64,000 nucleotides of DNA from an uncultured bacterium (GCA_903921365.1 CAIXPS010000029.1:1-64000); one strand, 5' to 3'; shown: positions 43,767 to 52,821, counted from the first letter of the stretch. Made by a program: numbers and translations. The notes: generated by a model not told the origin, from the letters alone.

Positions 43767-45686
43767 TTACTTAACTGCTGAGACTTTCGTAATGATATAG
43801 GCGAAAACTGAGCACCAGTTACATGGGAACATGTAGTAATTTGCCGACGTGGGCCAACCCGTCCAATAGGTGTTATTGAACGGCACGATCTTGCGCGATT
43901 GAGCCGACGGCATTGCCGGCAACTCTGTGTACAGGATCGCCAGAGCCTGCTTTGTCAGCTCTGTCAGCTTGGGATCGTCGAGCTTGGTTGTGCCGATCTG
44001 TGCGACAAGGTCGGTGTACTGTTTGTTGCTCCAGCGGAAAGCATTGTCGATCGGCGGGCCCTTGGGCTTTGTGCCGATGGGCGCAGCGGCGCCAGCGAAC
44101 GTGTTCAGGGTTGACCAGGGTTCGTTGATGGAACCACAGGCGAACCAGTTGCTCTGGGCTTCGTAGTTGCCATTGGCGGAGTTGTCATAGAACACTGCGC
44201 CCAGTTTCGCCTCAGTGGCGTTGATGCCGAATTTCTGCAGCTGTTCAACGTACACATCGCCGACGCGGATCAGTTCGATGAAGTCCTCGGGAACCTGGAT
44301 TTCAATCGTCAGGTCCTTGCCGTCCTTGGCCCAGTACTTGGCGCCCTTGACGTAACCCTTGGCTGTCAGGATTGCCGCGGCACCGGTTACATCGGGCGTG
44401 AGCATTTTGTCATAGGTGGCCTTGTCGATCAAGTCGGCATACGGCTTCATGGAAGGATACGACGGCCAGAAGTAGGCGGCCAGGGTGGTTGAGCCTTCAT
44501 AGGCGATATCCACGATCTGCTTTCGGTCCATGACCATGCTCAACATGTTGCGCATATCCTTGTCGTCCCAGGGTTTCTTCAGGGAGTTGAGGGAGACAAT
44601 GCGCGCGCAGGGATCCGCCACGGCATAGGGCTTCTGGTCATACCAGGCCTGCCACTTGGGGTTCTGAGCGAGCATCGCCTGTAGTGCGCCTACGGTGATG
44701 TCCTGCATGCTGTCGAAGCCATTATCGATGGCTGTCTGAGTGCGCACCTCTTCGGTGCCAACGTAGGAGAAGACAATCTTCTTCGGCTCGGGCAGCTTGG
44801 CCAAACCGGTCTTGGCGCCCCACCAGTTGTCGTTGCGCACAAAGATGGTTTCGTTTGTGGTCACCTTGGCCAGGATGTAGGCGCCAGTGCCTAGAGGCAG
44901 CCCCTTGGCAGGATCGTAGTTCTTAAATGTAGTTGGATCCTTTACTGTTTCCCAGATGTGCTTCGGGACGAAAGTATCCGCAAAAACACCCAGGCTTCCG
45001 CCAAATCGCTGCGCTCCAAAGAGCACATTGGGTTTCTTGAGTGTGTACTTGATCGTCCAATCGTCCACCTTCTCTATCTTGCTCAGCCATTCATCCCAGT
45101 AGAAGTGGTTGGACAGCTTGTCGTTGCCGATTTGAAGATTGACGGTATAGAGGATGTCATCCGCGTTGAATGGAACGCCGTCACTCCAGGTGATACCCTT
45201 TTTAAGTTTCAGGGTCCACTCGGTGGCATCGGCGTTGCTGCTATAGGAATCCGCCATCCACATGACGTATTTGCCATCGCCGAAGTTCAGGTACATCAGG
45301 CCGTCCATGCCAAGCTGCATGCCCCAGCCAGTGGCATTTCCCGGTGTAAAGGGATTCCAGTTATCAGTGGTCTCCAGTTTATAAGGCTGGTCGATGATCA
45401 TGGTTTCTGCGCGCGTTGCGTTCAGATAGTCCATGGGGTTAGTCGCTGCTGCTGGTGGCGCTGTGGTAGCAGTTGCAGCAGCAGGCGCGTCAGTAGCCTT
45501 GGGCGCAACGGTTGCTGCCGGCGCATCGGTAGCCTTAGGCGCATCAGTTGCCTTTACAGCGGTTGCGGCCGGCGCAGTGGTTGCTGCCGGCGCTGGGGCT
45601 GCGGTGGGAGCGGTGGCTTGGCCACCGCATGCGGCCAGAAAAGCCACGACAAGGGCGATAGAAATAGTGAAATTTCGCGATTTCAT
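43767..45686 (-). CDS. ABC transporter solute-binding lipoprotein, family 5 (oligopeptide/oligosaccharide)
   Basis: A 639-aa exported binding protein. The lipobox ends LAAC with Cys20. A long Ala/Thr/Pro/Lys linker (about 22-85) contains repeated KATDAP-type units. The mature domain shows the family-5 phrases LKKGITWSDGVPFNADDI (quoted in part: ITWSDGVPFNADD) and FVRNDNWWG. This family binds peptides and, in saccharolytic bacteria, plant oligosaccharides. The ligand is not predictable. It is the first gene of a seven-gene minus-strand operon that continues through both permeases, both ATPases, the URO-D-like gene and the APH-like gene. Confidence 0.92.
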   Translation of the reverse strand: MKSRNFTISIALVVAFLAACGGQATAPTAAPAPAATTAPAATAVKATDAPKATDAPAATVAPKATDAPAAATATTAPPAAATNPMDYLNATRAETMIIDQPYKLETTDNWNPFTPGNATGWGMQLGMDGLMYLNFGDGKYVMWMADSYSSNADATEWTLKLKKGITWSDGVPFNADDILYTVNLQIGNDKLSNHFYWDEWLSKIEKVDDWTIKYTLKKPNVLFGAQRFGGSLGVFADTFVPKHIWETVKDPTTFKNYDPAKGLPLGTGAYILAKVTTNETIFVRNDNWWGAKTGLAKLPEPKKIVFSYVGTEEVRTQTAIDNGFDSMQDITVGALQAMLAQNPKWQAWYDQKPYAVADPCARIVSLNSLKKPWDDKDMRNMLSMVMDRKQIVDIAYEGSTTLAAYFWPSYPSMKPYADLIDKATYDKMLTPDVTGAAAILTAKGYVKGAKYWAKDGKDLTIEIQVPEDFIELIRVGDVYVEQLQKFGINATEAKLGAVFYDNSANGNYEAQSNWFACGSINEPWSTLNTFAGAAAPIGTKPKGPPIDNAFRWSNKQYTDLVAQIGTTKLDDPKLTELTKQALAILYTELPAMPSAQSRKIVPFNNTYWTGWPTSANYYMFPCNWCSVFAYIITKVSAVK

Positions 45687-45831
45687 AAGTCTCTCCTTAC
45701 TCAGATACCAGGTCTTGTGTCGGAATTACAAAGTGAGTCACATCTTGTTTGTATCGAAAGTGGTCACCTCCTGTGCATGTTGTCCTGACAAAAGCGGGAA
45801 GCTACTCCCTGGTTGGGCAACATAGTAAAAC

Positions 45832-45881
45832 ATTGTAGTCAATACTCGCAATTGCGCAACTTGACAAGTGATAGTTACAAT
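45832..45881. promoter_or_regulatory. Symmetric AT-rich element in the divergent intergenic region
   Basis: ATTGTAGTCAA (from 45832) and TTGACA...TACAAT (45861-45881) face each other around a GCAATTGC palindrome. It lies between the divergent binding-protein and methyltransferase genes and could hold back-to-back promoters or an operator. Spacing of the hexamers does not fit a clear sigma-70 promoter on either strand. Confidence 0.25.
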
Positions 45882-45899
45882 TCTCACTCGGAGCAACGC

Positions 45900-46625
45900 A
45901 TGACCCTCGAAAAAATACAGGCTGATTTCGACCGGCTGGCGCAATTTGACGACGACGGCTGGAACCACAACAACCACTACATCCCTTACCTGCTCAGCCG
46001 CGCGCCGGTTCCGTGCCCGGAGAGCCTTGAGATCGGGTGCGGCACGGGGATGCTCGCCAGACTGCTGGCGCAGAGATCCGGGCACGTCCTCGCGCTCGAT
46101 CTGTCGCCACAGATGATTCGCATGGCGCAGCAGCGTTCGACGGGTTACACCAATATCACTTACGAAGTGGGCGATGTGCTGGCGATGAATTTCCCAGCGC
46201 ACAGCTTCGATTGCATTGTTTCAGTCGCCACGTTGCATCACATGGCGATGGATGCAATTCTGCTGAAGGTCAAGGACACGCTCAAACCCGGCGGCGCCCT
46301 GCTCGTCCTCGACCTGTATCAGTCCGAGGGTTTGACGGATATTGCGTATGACTTCGCTTCATTTGTCGTGAGCACAGCGATCAAGTTGATTAAGGGACGG
46401 GTGCGCCAGTCACCAGAACAGCGCGCGGCGTGGGAGGAACATGGCCGCACCGACCACTACCTTAAAATATCCGAAGTGCAGCTTGTGTGCGCCAAACTGC
46501 TCCCAGGTGCGCGCGTGCGCAAGCATCTGATGTGGCGCTACTCGATCGTGTGGACGAAGCCAGCTTCACGAGTAGCACTAGTGCAGCCACGGCAGCATAC
46601 GCGGCGCAATATCCCTGACATGTAG
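45900..46625 (+). CDS. Class I SAM-dependent methyltransferase
   Basis: A 241-aa methyltransferase. Motif I is SLEIGCGTGM (42-51), followed by VLALDLSPQMIRMA, the acidic motif II region, and FDCIVSVATLHHM with LKPGGALLVLDLY. This is the UbiE/Methyltransf_11 layout. The acceptor is unknown. ATG 45900 with CGGAG upstream is chosen over an in-frame upstream extension to 45813 that lacks family sequence. The last ~15 residues are basic and unusual. Confidence 0.85.
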   Translation: MTLEKIQADFDRLAQFDDDGWNHNNHYIPYLLSRAPVPCPESLEIGCGTGMLARLLAQRSGHVLALDLSPQMIRMAQQRSTGYTNITYEVGDVLAMNFPAHSFDCIVSVATLHHMAMDAILLKVKDTLKPGGALLVLDLYQSEGLTDIAYDFASFVVSTAIKLIKGRVRQSPEQRAAWEEHGRTDHYLKISEVQLVCAKLLPGARVRKHLMWRYSIVWTKPASRVALVQPRQHTRRNIPDM

Positions 46626-46708
46626 GAATCCAGCGCCGTCCTGATCTATGTTCACCCGGCATGAATTGCAGGTGTAGTGGATACGCGCAGCAATGTGATA
46701 ATGCCCGC

Positions 46709-48091
46709 ATGCTCACACACTTCAGCGGCGTCCTGACCGCGGCTCAGATCAAACAGCATATCGGCCATACATTCGATTTGCCCACAGGAATATCTTCGCT
46801 TTCGATCCATTTCACCTACAGCCCCGGCCATGTGGCCGGCGGGATCAATATGCTCACGCTGACAGTCCTCGACCCGAACGGCTTTCGCGGCGCAGGACAT
46901 CGCCATGCGCCCGATATAAACGGTCGCGCAACGCATCATGTCGATATCGGCGTGGCCACAGCGACGCCGGGTTACATTCCCGGCCCACTACCGGCAGGAA
47001 CGTGGACTATCCAGATCGACACGCACAGCGTCCTGTCTGACGCGCCAGTGACCTATACGATCGACATTACGGGCAACAACGATAGCGCAATGAACGGTGC
47101 TGGAGTGCCCGCGCATGCCCTTATGCCAAAACCCATTGCGTCGGCGAAGCAGCGCTCCGGCTGGTATCGCGGCGATTTGCACGCGCACACAACCCATTCC
47201 GACGCGACGTGGGATGTCGCCGCGTTCGCGGCGTTTATGCGCGCTCGCGGCCTCGACTTCGCCACGTTGAGCGATCACAACACGGTATCAGGTCTGGCCG
47301 AATGGGATCAACTGACGTCGCCGGATTTTCTGACTATCGGCGCGGTGGAACTCACCACGTTCTATGGTCACTGCCTGGCGCTTGGGACGCGCCAATGGGT
47401 GGACTGGCGTGTGCAGCCGGGAGGTCGCCGCATGTCTGATATCGCCGCCGAGGTCGCTGCGAGCGGCGCGCTGTTTGCCATCGCGCACCCAACCGCGGTT
47501 GGCGATCCGATCTGCACCGGCTGTAACTGGGTCTATCCGGACATGCAACCCGGATCATCGCGCGGGGTTGAGATATGGAATAGCTTTTGGGAGAGTGAAA
47601 GCAACAACGATGACGCTGTTCAGCGATGGTATGCGTGGCTGAACCAGGGTTGTCGCATGGTCGCGACATCCGGGACGGATGCACACGGGCCATTCACCGA
47701 GGAGGCTGAACTGGGGTTTGACGTGGTCTATGCGGAACGGTTGACCGAGGACGCAATTCTGCAAGCCATTCGGCAGGGGCACTTGTACATCAGCGCGGGG
47801 CCGGCGCTCGAACTGACCGGCGTGGGCGCATCCGGCGCGACCGCGATGATGGGTGATAGCCTGCCGCGTGAAACCGCACAATTGACCGCGACCTGGGAGA
47901 ACTGCGCCGGTGATGACCGGCTGGTCGTGATCGGGAATGGCCGCACCGTCGTCGAGGTCGCCGCCGCCGGAGTGAAGGGCAGCTTGAAATGGTCGTTCGA
48001 CGTTGGCCAGGCGCGCTGGTGCACCGTCGAGTTGCGCGACTGCAGGAATCACCTGCGCGCCATCACAAATCCGATGTTTATCGGATGGTAA
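46709..48091 (+). CDS. PHP-domain metallohydrolase, CehA/McbA family
   Basis: A 460-aa protein. An N-terminal beta-rich domain (about 1-145) precedes a PHP domain with the metal motifs YRGDLHAHTTHSD, LSDHNTVSG, FAIAHPTAVGDP and SGTDAHG. CehA/McbA proteins include carbaryl hydrolase-type enzymes, and most members are uncharacterised phosphoesterase- or ester-hydrolase-like. No signal peptide is clear. ATG 46709 is chosen over an upstream in-frame codon at 46661, which would add a Cys-rich stretch of 16 residues. No strong ribosome site is seen for either. Confidence 0.8.
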   Translation: MLTHFSGVLTAAQIKQHIGHTFDLPTGISSLSIHFTYSPGHVAGGINMLTLTVLDPNGFRGAGHRHAPDINGRATHHVDIGVATATPGYIPGPLPAGTWTIQIDTHSVLSDAPVTYTIDITGNNDSAMNGAGVPAHALMPKPIASAKQRSGWYRGDLHAHTTHSDATWDVAAFAAFMRARGLDFATLSDHNTVSGLAEWDQLTSPDFLTIGAVELTTFYGHCLALGTRQWVDWRVQPGGRRMSDIAAEVAASGALFAIAHPTAVGDPICTGCNWVYPDMQPGSSRGVEIWNSFWESESNNDDAVQRWYAWLNQGCRMVATSGTDAHGPFTEEAELGFDVVYAERLTEDAILQAIRQGHLYISAGPALELTGVGASGATAMMGDSLPRETAQLTATWENCAGDDRLVVIGNGRTVVEVAAAGVKGSLKWSFDVGQARWCTVELRDCRNHLRAITNPMFIGW

Positions 48092-48166
48092 TCAAATTGC
48101 CCTTCACGCTCTTCGCAACTTCACGTTTCAATACCGCTCTGCAGCCCGGATGCATGACGCAGGAAG

Positions 48167-48895
48167 TTATTGCTTCATTGCTGAAAATTGCAGTTCGAGC
48201 TTGACCTCTTCGGTTACGTCGGCCACGCTGGGAACGTTGGGGATTGTCAGTCCGAAGTCGGCGCGCAGGACGGTCGCCTTGAGGTTGCCTTCAATCTGTG
48301 TGTCCGACTTGAGCGTCACCGTGCCGTCGAACGTCACTGGCTTGACGGCGTCTTTGATTTTCAGGTTGCCGGTAATCTTGACGGGCATCGCAGTTCCTGC
48401 GGCCACGGGCGCCTTCAACCCGTCGATGGCGGTCGGTTCAAAGGTGATGAACTGATACTGGCTCTGCGCCGACTGCAGGATGAAGCGTTTTATCGCCCCA
48501 TTGCGCATGTCGGAGTCGGTGCTGAAGCTGGTCGCGTCGATCTGAATCGTGCCGATCTTGGTGCTGGCCGGATTGTCAAGATTGGCCGTGATTGAGCCGC
48601 TCACCTTCGAAGTCGTGCCCACCACGGTCTTGGGCGTGCCCATCAGCTTCTCGCCAAGTGTGAACGAAGCCTTCGAAGCACTCTGGTCGATCTGGAAGAC
48701 GGCGCCGCTGGTTGCAGGCGCAGCTTTATTGTCGGCCGGCGCTGTCGCGGCGGGTGCTGGTGTGGCTGGAACGCTGGTCGGTGCAGTCGTCGCGGCTGGA
48801 GCGCCGCATGCAGCCAGCAAACCGACGGCCATGAGGCCAAACCCATATTTCAACACATTACGGCGGGACGCACTGAATATAACATTACTCTTCAC
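48167..48895 (-). CDS. YceI-family lipoprotein with a twin-arginine signal
   Basis: A 242-aa protein. The N-terminus has ASRRNVLKYG (RR at 11-12), a hydrophobic run and lipobox LLAAC (Cys30), so it is a predicted Tat lipoprotein. An Ala/Pro/Thr linker (about 32-65) precedes the YceI domain (VFQIDQSASKASFTL to the end), which in relatives binds isoprenoid or amide lipids in a beta barrel. The start is GTG 48893-48895 with GGAG about 10 nt upstream. It is convergent with the PHP gene. Confidence 0.85.
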   Translation of the reverse strand: MKSNVIFSASRRNVLKYGFGLMAVGLLAACGAPAATTAPTSVPATPAPAATAPADNKAAPATSGAVFQIDQSASKASFTLGEKLMGTPKTVVGTTSKVSGSITANLDNPASTKIGTIQIDATSFSTDSDMRNGAIKRFILQSAQSQYQFITFEPTAIDGLKAPVAAGTAMPVKITGNLKIKDAVKPVTFDGTVTLKSDTQIEGNLKATVLRADFGLTIPNVPSVADVTEEVKLELQFSAMKQ

Positions 48896-49031
48896 TTCTT
48901 ACTTCTCCAATTCCAATCATTGACATAAACACCGTGCATTCCGTATTTTAGAATCACGACACTTGAATGGATGGAATGTAGCGAAGAGTTGTTAGAACAT
49001 TATGAAGATCGCATTTGGAATCAGTGTAAAA

Positions 49032-49084
49032 CCTTGCAAAGGGTGTTTGCCGGATGACGGCGCGTGCGGGCAACCTTCGCAAGG
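49032..49084. repeat. 53-bp inverted-repeat element, copy beside the DUF4349 gene
   Basis: CCTTGCAAAGG (49032-49042, one mismatch) and CCTTCGCAAGG (49074-49084) are the arms. The element lies 14 bp downstream of the DUF4349 stop in the direction of transcription and could double as its terminator hairpin. Confidence 0.7.
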
Positions 49085-49097
49085 TTTTGGCAAGTGG

Positions 49098-50111
49098 TTA
49101 CGAACCGTCAGGCTTCCCGCCTTCTGGCGGCTTCTGCGATTCCACCTTTGGCGCTTTCTTCCGGGCGCGGCGGCGCAAGTAGGCAATCAAAAGCACGATC
49201 AAAACGACTGGAATCAGGCATGGCCCAAGCACGATCACGATCCAGATGATCGCATCACCGGCAAGGCGCAACAGCCCGCTCAGCGTGTCCGTCGCTTTCT
49301 CGACGGTCTTATCGGGCTGCCAGAACGTTGGAGTCGGGGTCGGCGTAGGCGTAGGAGTCGGCGTGGAAGTTGCGGTCGGCGTCGGCGTCGGCGTCGGGCG
49401 CACCGGCGTTAGGTCGACAACGATGGTCGAGTAGGCGGAGCGATCCTTCAGGAACTGCATGCGTCCCTTGATCTTCTCAATCCCGCTCTCAATCTGCGAC
49501 AATTGGTCATTGACCTTGAGCGCCTCTTCGACCGTCTTGGCGTCTTTCAAGAATTCACGGATGCGGGCAGCGGTGGCCTCCTGATTTGTCAACTGCGATT
49601 GCGCATCGACATATTCATCGCTGACATCCTGCCCGGATGCGACATCGCTCAGAACCAATGTCGCTATGGCGCGCAACTGGCGCTGCACCACCTCGAACTG
49701 CTCGACGGGCACACCCATCGTGATGCGCGCGCTCTTGAAGCCATTGGTAAAGTCCGTGCGCGAGCTGACGATGTAACCGCCGTTGTTCACCGCTGCATCG
49801 GTCACCTTCTGGATGGCTTTGTCGGTGTCCTCGACTAGCAACGCCATCTCGCCGTTCTTGATGATCATGCGCGTCTGCTGGCTGGGGGAGGCGTTTCCGC
49901 CGGTGCTCTTGACAGCGTCCGTGGCTCCAGCGGCAGGGGCTGACGCGCTAGTCGCTGCTGGCGCCGCTGTGGCTGCGGGCGCACTTCGCGCAGCGCTCTC
50001 CTGCGGCGCAGAAAGTCCGGAGTTGGGGGTGGCTCCGCCGGCGCACCCGCTCAACATAACCGACATGAATAATGCAATCCCGATTCCTAAACGCCTTTTG
50101 ATTGGTGTCAT
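49098..50111 (-). CDS. DUF4349-domain lipoprotein
   Basis: A 337-aa protein. The signal peptide ends LSGC (Cys23) and is followed by an Ala/Pro-rich linker. The DUF4349 domain spans about 80-240: RMIIKNGEMALLVEDTDKAI, NNGGYIVSSRTD and VRQLRAIATLVLSD-like segments, with a coiled-coil helix (LTNQEATAARIREFL). A Thr-Pro repeat tract (about 245-270, DNA 49330-49401) links it to a C-terminal membrane helix (IIWIVIVLGPCLIPVVLIV). Such proteins are putative envelope stress or anchoring factors of unknown function. ATG 50111 with GCAGGAG upstream is the chosen start. Confidence 0.85.
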   Translation of the reverse strand: MTPIKRRLGIGIALFMSVMLSGCAGGATPNSGLSAPQESAARSAPAATAAPAATSASAPAAGATDAVKSTGGNASPSQQTRMIIKNGEMALLVEDTDKAIQKVTDAAVNNGGYIVSSRTDFTNGFKSARITMGVPVEQFEVVQRQLRAIATLVLSDVASGQDVSDEYVDAQSQLTNQEATAARIREFLKDAKTVEEALKVNDQLSQIESGIEKIKGRMQFLKDRSAYSTIVVDLTPVRPTPTPTPTATSTPTPTPTPTPTPTFWQPDKTVEKATDTLSGLLRLAGDAIIWIVIVLGPCLIPVVLIVLLIAYLRRRARKKAPKVESQKPPEGGKPDGS

Positions 50112-50247
50112 TGTGGTCACTCCTGCTGACGTTTTCACGCAACTTTAGTGTACTCCAAAGACACTGAAAGGGGCGTGTGAGTTCGGGGACGTATGCGCTT
50201 GGTTATTAGTCTACGTCAGTGTTTGTTGACAAATACCGTGCATAATA

Positions 50248-50281
50248 GACCTAATAAGGTCGCCAAGTCCTGCGTACTTGG
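50248..50281. promoter_or_regulatory. Putative HicB operator: two palindromes upstream of hicAB
   Basis: GACCTAATAAGGTC (50248-50261) and CCAAGTCCTGCGTACTTGG (50263-50281) are perfect inverted repeats lying directly after a TTGACA hexamer (50226-50231) and about 25-60 bp before the hicA start. HicB antitoxins commonly repress their own promoter through such sites. The -10 position is unclear. Confidence 0.45.
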
Positions 50282-50304
50282 TGTGACTGAATGAAGATGA
50301 ACTA

Positions 50305-50565
50305 TTGAAAGGTAAAAAGTTACTCGAAAAAGCGCGCCGGGGCGCATCATTACGTTTTGACGAACTGGTGCAACTAGCAATACTATTCGGTTTTGTGCAG
50401 GTGCGAGTTAAAGGTAGTCATCACATATTCAAGCACAAGGATGTTGACGAGCTTCTAAATCTGCAAGATGTCAAAGGTGATGCGAAGGATTACCAGATAC
50501 GCCAACTGTTGATAATGATCGAGTCTTATGGATTAGTGATGGGCGCAGATGGCGCTACAGAGTGA
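50305..50565 (+). CDS. hicA: HicA-family toxin (mRNA interferase)
   Basis: An 86-aa protein with the dsRNA-binding-like HicA fold. The key motif is VRVKGSHHIFKHK, whose GSHH histidine is the catalytic residue in the family. It would cleave mRNA when free of HicB. It starts with TTG at 50305, which follows a short overlapping ATG-led ORF (50291-50308). The N-terminal extension and acidic C-terminus (MGADGATE) are longer than in the shortest HicA proteins. Its stop overlaps the hicB GTG start by 4 nt. Confidence 0.8.
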   Translation: MKGKKLLEKARRGASLRFDELVQLAILFGFVQVRVKGSHHIFKHKDVDELLNLQDVKGDAKDYQIRQLLIMIESYGLVMGADGATE

Positions 50566-50810
50566 GTACGAACATGGAACCGAACGATCATTACAGTATC
50601 AACTTGTTTTACAGTGACCGCGATGGTTGCTGGGTGGCTGACGTTCCTGACCTGAAATATTGCACGGCTTTCGGATCGTCGCCGGCTGAGGCATTGCAGG
50701 AAGTGGAAGTCGCAAAGGCCGCGTGGCTGGAAGCTGCATATGACGTTGGTAAACCTATACCCGCGCCGAAGTATCGCGCTGTGATCTATCAACTGACCGC
50801 AGTCGGTTAA
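50562..50810 (+). CDS. hicB: HicB-family antitoxin
   Basis: An 82-aa protein with the HicB N-terminal RNase-H-like fold: YSINLFYSDRDGCWVADVPDL, then CTAFGSSPAEALQEVEVAKAAW. The DNA-binding C-terminal domain of longer HicB proteins is absent, so repression might need another factor. It neutralises the HicA encoded just upstream and overlaps it as GTGA. An ATG at 50574 is an alternative start. Confidence 0.85.
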   Translation: MSTNMEPNDHYSINLFYSDRDGCWVADVPDLKYCTAFGSSPAEALQEVEVAKAAWLEAAYDVGKPIPAPKYRAVIYQLTAVG

Positions 50811-50863
50811 ACCTATCCAGGAAATTACTGGCATAGATAGTCTAAAAGGCGAGTCTGAAGGAG

Positions 50864-51619
50864 ATGACGGACATGCAATTTCAGGATCGGGTTGCCATTG
50901 TGACGGGCGCGGCGCGCGGATTGGGCGCGGCCACTGCGCACGAGTTGAGCCGCCAGGGCGCGCGGGTCGTTATCTGCGACATCGATGGGGCGCTGGCCGA
51001 GGGCGTGGCGGATGATATCCGCAAGGAAGGCCGCGATGCGCTGGCCTTGCGCGTGGATGTGTCAAAGATTCCGGAACTCGACGCGCTGGTGAAGGCGGCG
51101 GTCGACCGTTACGGGCGGCTGGATATCCTGGTGAACAACGCCGCGATCTGCCCGCGCATCCCGGTAGACGATATGACCGAGGAAAAATTCGATCAGATCG
51201 TCGCTATTAACTTGAAGTCGGTCTTCTTCCTGTCGCGCGCGGCGGGCAACGCGATGAAGCCGGGCAAGTGGGGGCGCATCGTCAATGTCAGTTCGGTCGG
51301 CGGACGCACTGGCGGCATCTATGCCTCAACGGTCTATGCAGCCACCAAGGCCGGTGTGATGTCGATGACCAAAGCGTTCGCGCGTCATTTCGCCCCGCAC
51401 GGCATCATCGTCAACTGCGTCGCGCCGGGCAGTGTCGACACGCGCCTGATGGCGGATCTGTCGCCCGAATCGTTGCAGGGAACCATCGAGGGCGTGCCGC
51501 TCAAGCGCCTGGCCGACCCGCTCGAAATTGCGCGCGTCATCGCCTTCCTGTCCTCCGACGGCGCCTCGTATATGACCGGCGCGATTCTGGATGTGAATGG
51601 CGGCGCAATGATGCCGTAA
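50864..51619 (+). CDS. SDR-family oxidoreductase
   Basis: A 251-aa classical SDR. TGAARGLG (14-21), NNAA (about 89-92), the Ser in NVSSVGG and the YAATK motif (Y/K pair) are all intact, as is the C-terminal TGAILDVNGG. It would oxidise or reduce an alcohol or ketone with NAD(P). It starts the second sugar-acid cluster, a + strand run that continues with an enolase-superfamily gene, a cupin and a Gfo/Idh/MocA gene. Confidence 0.9.
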   Translation: MTDMQFQDRVAIVTGAARGLGAATAHELSRQGARVVICDIDGALAEGVADDIRKEGRDALALRVDVSKIPELDALVKAAVDRYGRLDILVNNAAICPRIPVDDMTEEKFDQIVAINLKSVFFLSRAAGNAMKPGKWGRIVNVSSVGGRTGGIYASTVYAATKAGVMSMTKAFARHFAPHGIIVNCVAPGSVDTRLMADLSPESLQGTIEGVPLKRLADPLEIARVIAFLSSDGASYMTGAILDVNGGAMMP

Positions 51620-51650
51620 CACCGGGAAAGGCACAAGTGCTCTCTAATGT

Positions 51651-51674
51651 GGGGCATGGCCTTGCGTCTGCCCC
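51651..51674. repeat. GGGGCATGGCCTTGCGTCTGCCCC repeat before the enolase-superfamily gene
   Basis: This 24-bp palindrome (ends GGGGCA/TGCCCC) is a further copy of the TAGGGGCA repeat family. It lies 21 bp before the next start and after the SDR stop. Confidence 0.75.
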
Positions 51675-51694
51675 CTGTCTGCAAGGTCAACTTT

Positions 51695-52819
51695 ATGCAA
51701 ATCAAAAAGATTGAGGCTTTCCCGCTTAGATATCCCGAACCCAACGACCACAACAATCTGCGCCACATCATGTTGGTGCGCGTGGAGACCGACGACGGGC
51801 TGGTGGGCTGGGGCGAAGCCATCACCATGTGGCCGGAGGCCTCGCGCGCCACAAAGATCATCGTCGAGGACGGCATGCGCCCGGTGCTGCTGGGGCGCGA
51901 CCCGCGCGACACCTATGCGCTCTGGCTGGCGATGAAGGAGCAGTGCTGGTGGTACGGCCACGGCGGTATTGCGTCGTTCGCAGTGAGCGCGCTCGATATT
52001 GCGATGTGGGACTTGAAGGGCAAAGCACTCGGTGTGCCATTGCACCAGTTGTTCGGCGGCAAGCTCACACCACGGTTGCGCGCGTGCATCAGCACCCACC
52101 CATCCAAATCATCGATCACCGACATGGCCGACGAACTGGCGGCATATGCGCGCCAAGGCTTCACCGCCATCAAGTGTGGCTTTGGCAAGAAAGGCGAGGC
52201 GAACCTCGGCTATGACTCCGCGCGCGACATCGCCTTCGTCAAGGCCGTGCGCGCCGCCACGGGACCTGGGGTTGATTTCATGGTGGACTACGGTCATCCG
52301 GTGCGCATGGAAGTGAACCAGGCCATCCGCGTCGCGCATGCGTACGAAGAAGTGGGCATCCGGTGGCTCGAAGACCCGCTGCGCACATGGGATTGGGAAG
52401 GCTATGCCCACCTGCGCGCCGCCGTCCAGACGCAGATATGCACCGGCGAAGACCTGTGGACGGTGAATGACTATCATCGCCTGATCAAGTCGGGCTGTGT
52501 GGACATCGTGATGGTCGATCCCGGCCGCGCCGAGGGTATTACGGGCTACTGGAAGGTGCAGGAGATGACGGCGCACGAGAACCGCTACATCAATGCGCAC
52601 GCGTGGAGCAGCGCGATTATCACTGCCGCCAGCATGCACCTCACGGCCGCCACACCAAACCACATCGTGATCGAGATCAAGCCGTATCGCAATCCAATGC
52701 AACACGAACTGGTAAAAGAACCGTTTGAACCGCATGACGGTTACCTCGATGTGCCCGACAAGCCCGGGCTTGGCGTCGAGGTGGACGAAGCCGTCGTTCG
52801 CAAGTATGCATTTGAGTAA
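51695..52819 (+). CDS. Mandelate racemase/muconate lactonizing enzyme family protein
   Basis: A 374-aa enolase-superfamily protein. Metal ligands are D198 (FMVDYGH), E226 (RWLEDP) and E252 (CTGEDLW). Candidate acid/base residues are K160 (TAIKCGF), H201, and H302 (NAHAWSS), with D275 before it. The KxK motif is reduced to a single lysine (K160, C161). It is likely a sugar-acid dehydratase or racemase, distinct from the member at 3276. The start at 51695 (MQIKKIEAF) is chosen because an upstream extension would translate the repeat. Confidence 0.85.
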   Translation: MQIKKIEAFPLRYPEPNDHNNLRHIMLVRVETDDGLVGWGEAITMWPEASRATKIIVEDGMRPVLLGRDPRDTYALWLAMKEQCWWYGHGGIASFAVSALDIAMWDLKGKALGVPLHQLFGGKLTPRLRACISTHPSKSSITDMADELAAYARQGFTAIKCGFGKKGEANLGYDSARDIAFVKAVRAATGPGVDFMVDYGHPVRMEVNQAIRVAHAYEEVGIRWLEDPLRTWDWEGYAHLRAAVQTQICTGEDLWTVNDYHRLIKSGCVDIVMVDPGRAEGITGYWKVQEMTAHENRYINAHAWSSAIITAASMHLTAATPNHIVIEIKPYRNPMQHELVKEPFEPHDGYLDVPDKPGLGVEVDEAVVRKYAFE

Positions 52820-52821
52820 CC

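Noticed and set aside
45861-45881. Sigma-70 promoter from TTGACA and TACAAT
   Set aside because: The spacing between the two hexamers is 9 bp, too short; only listed as a symmetric element of low confidence.
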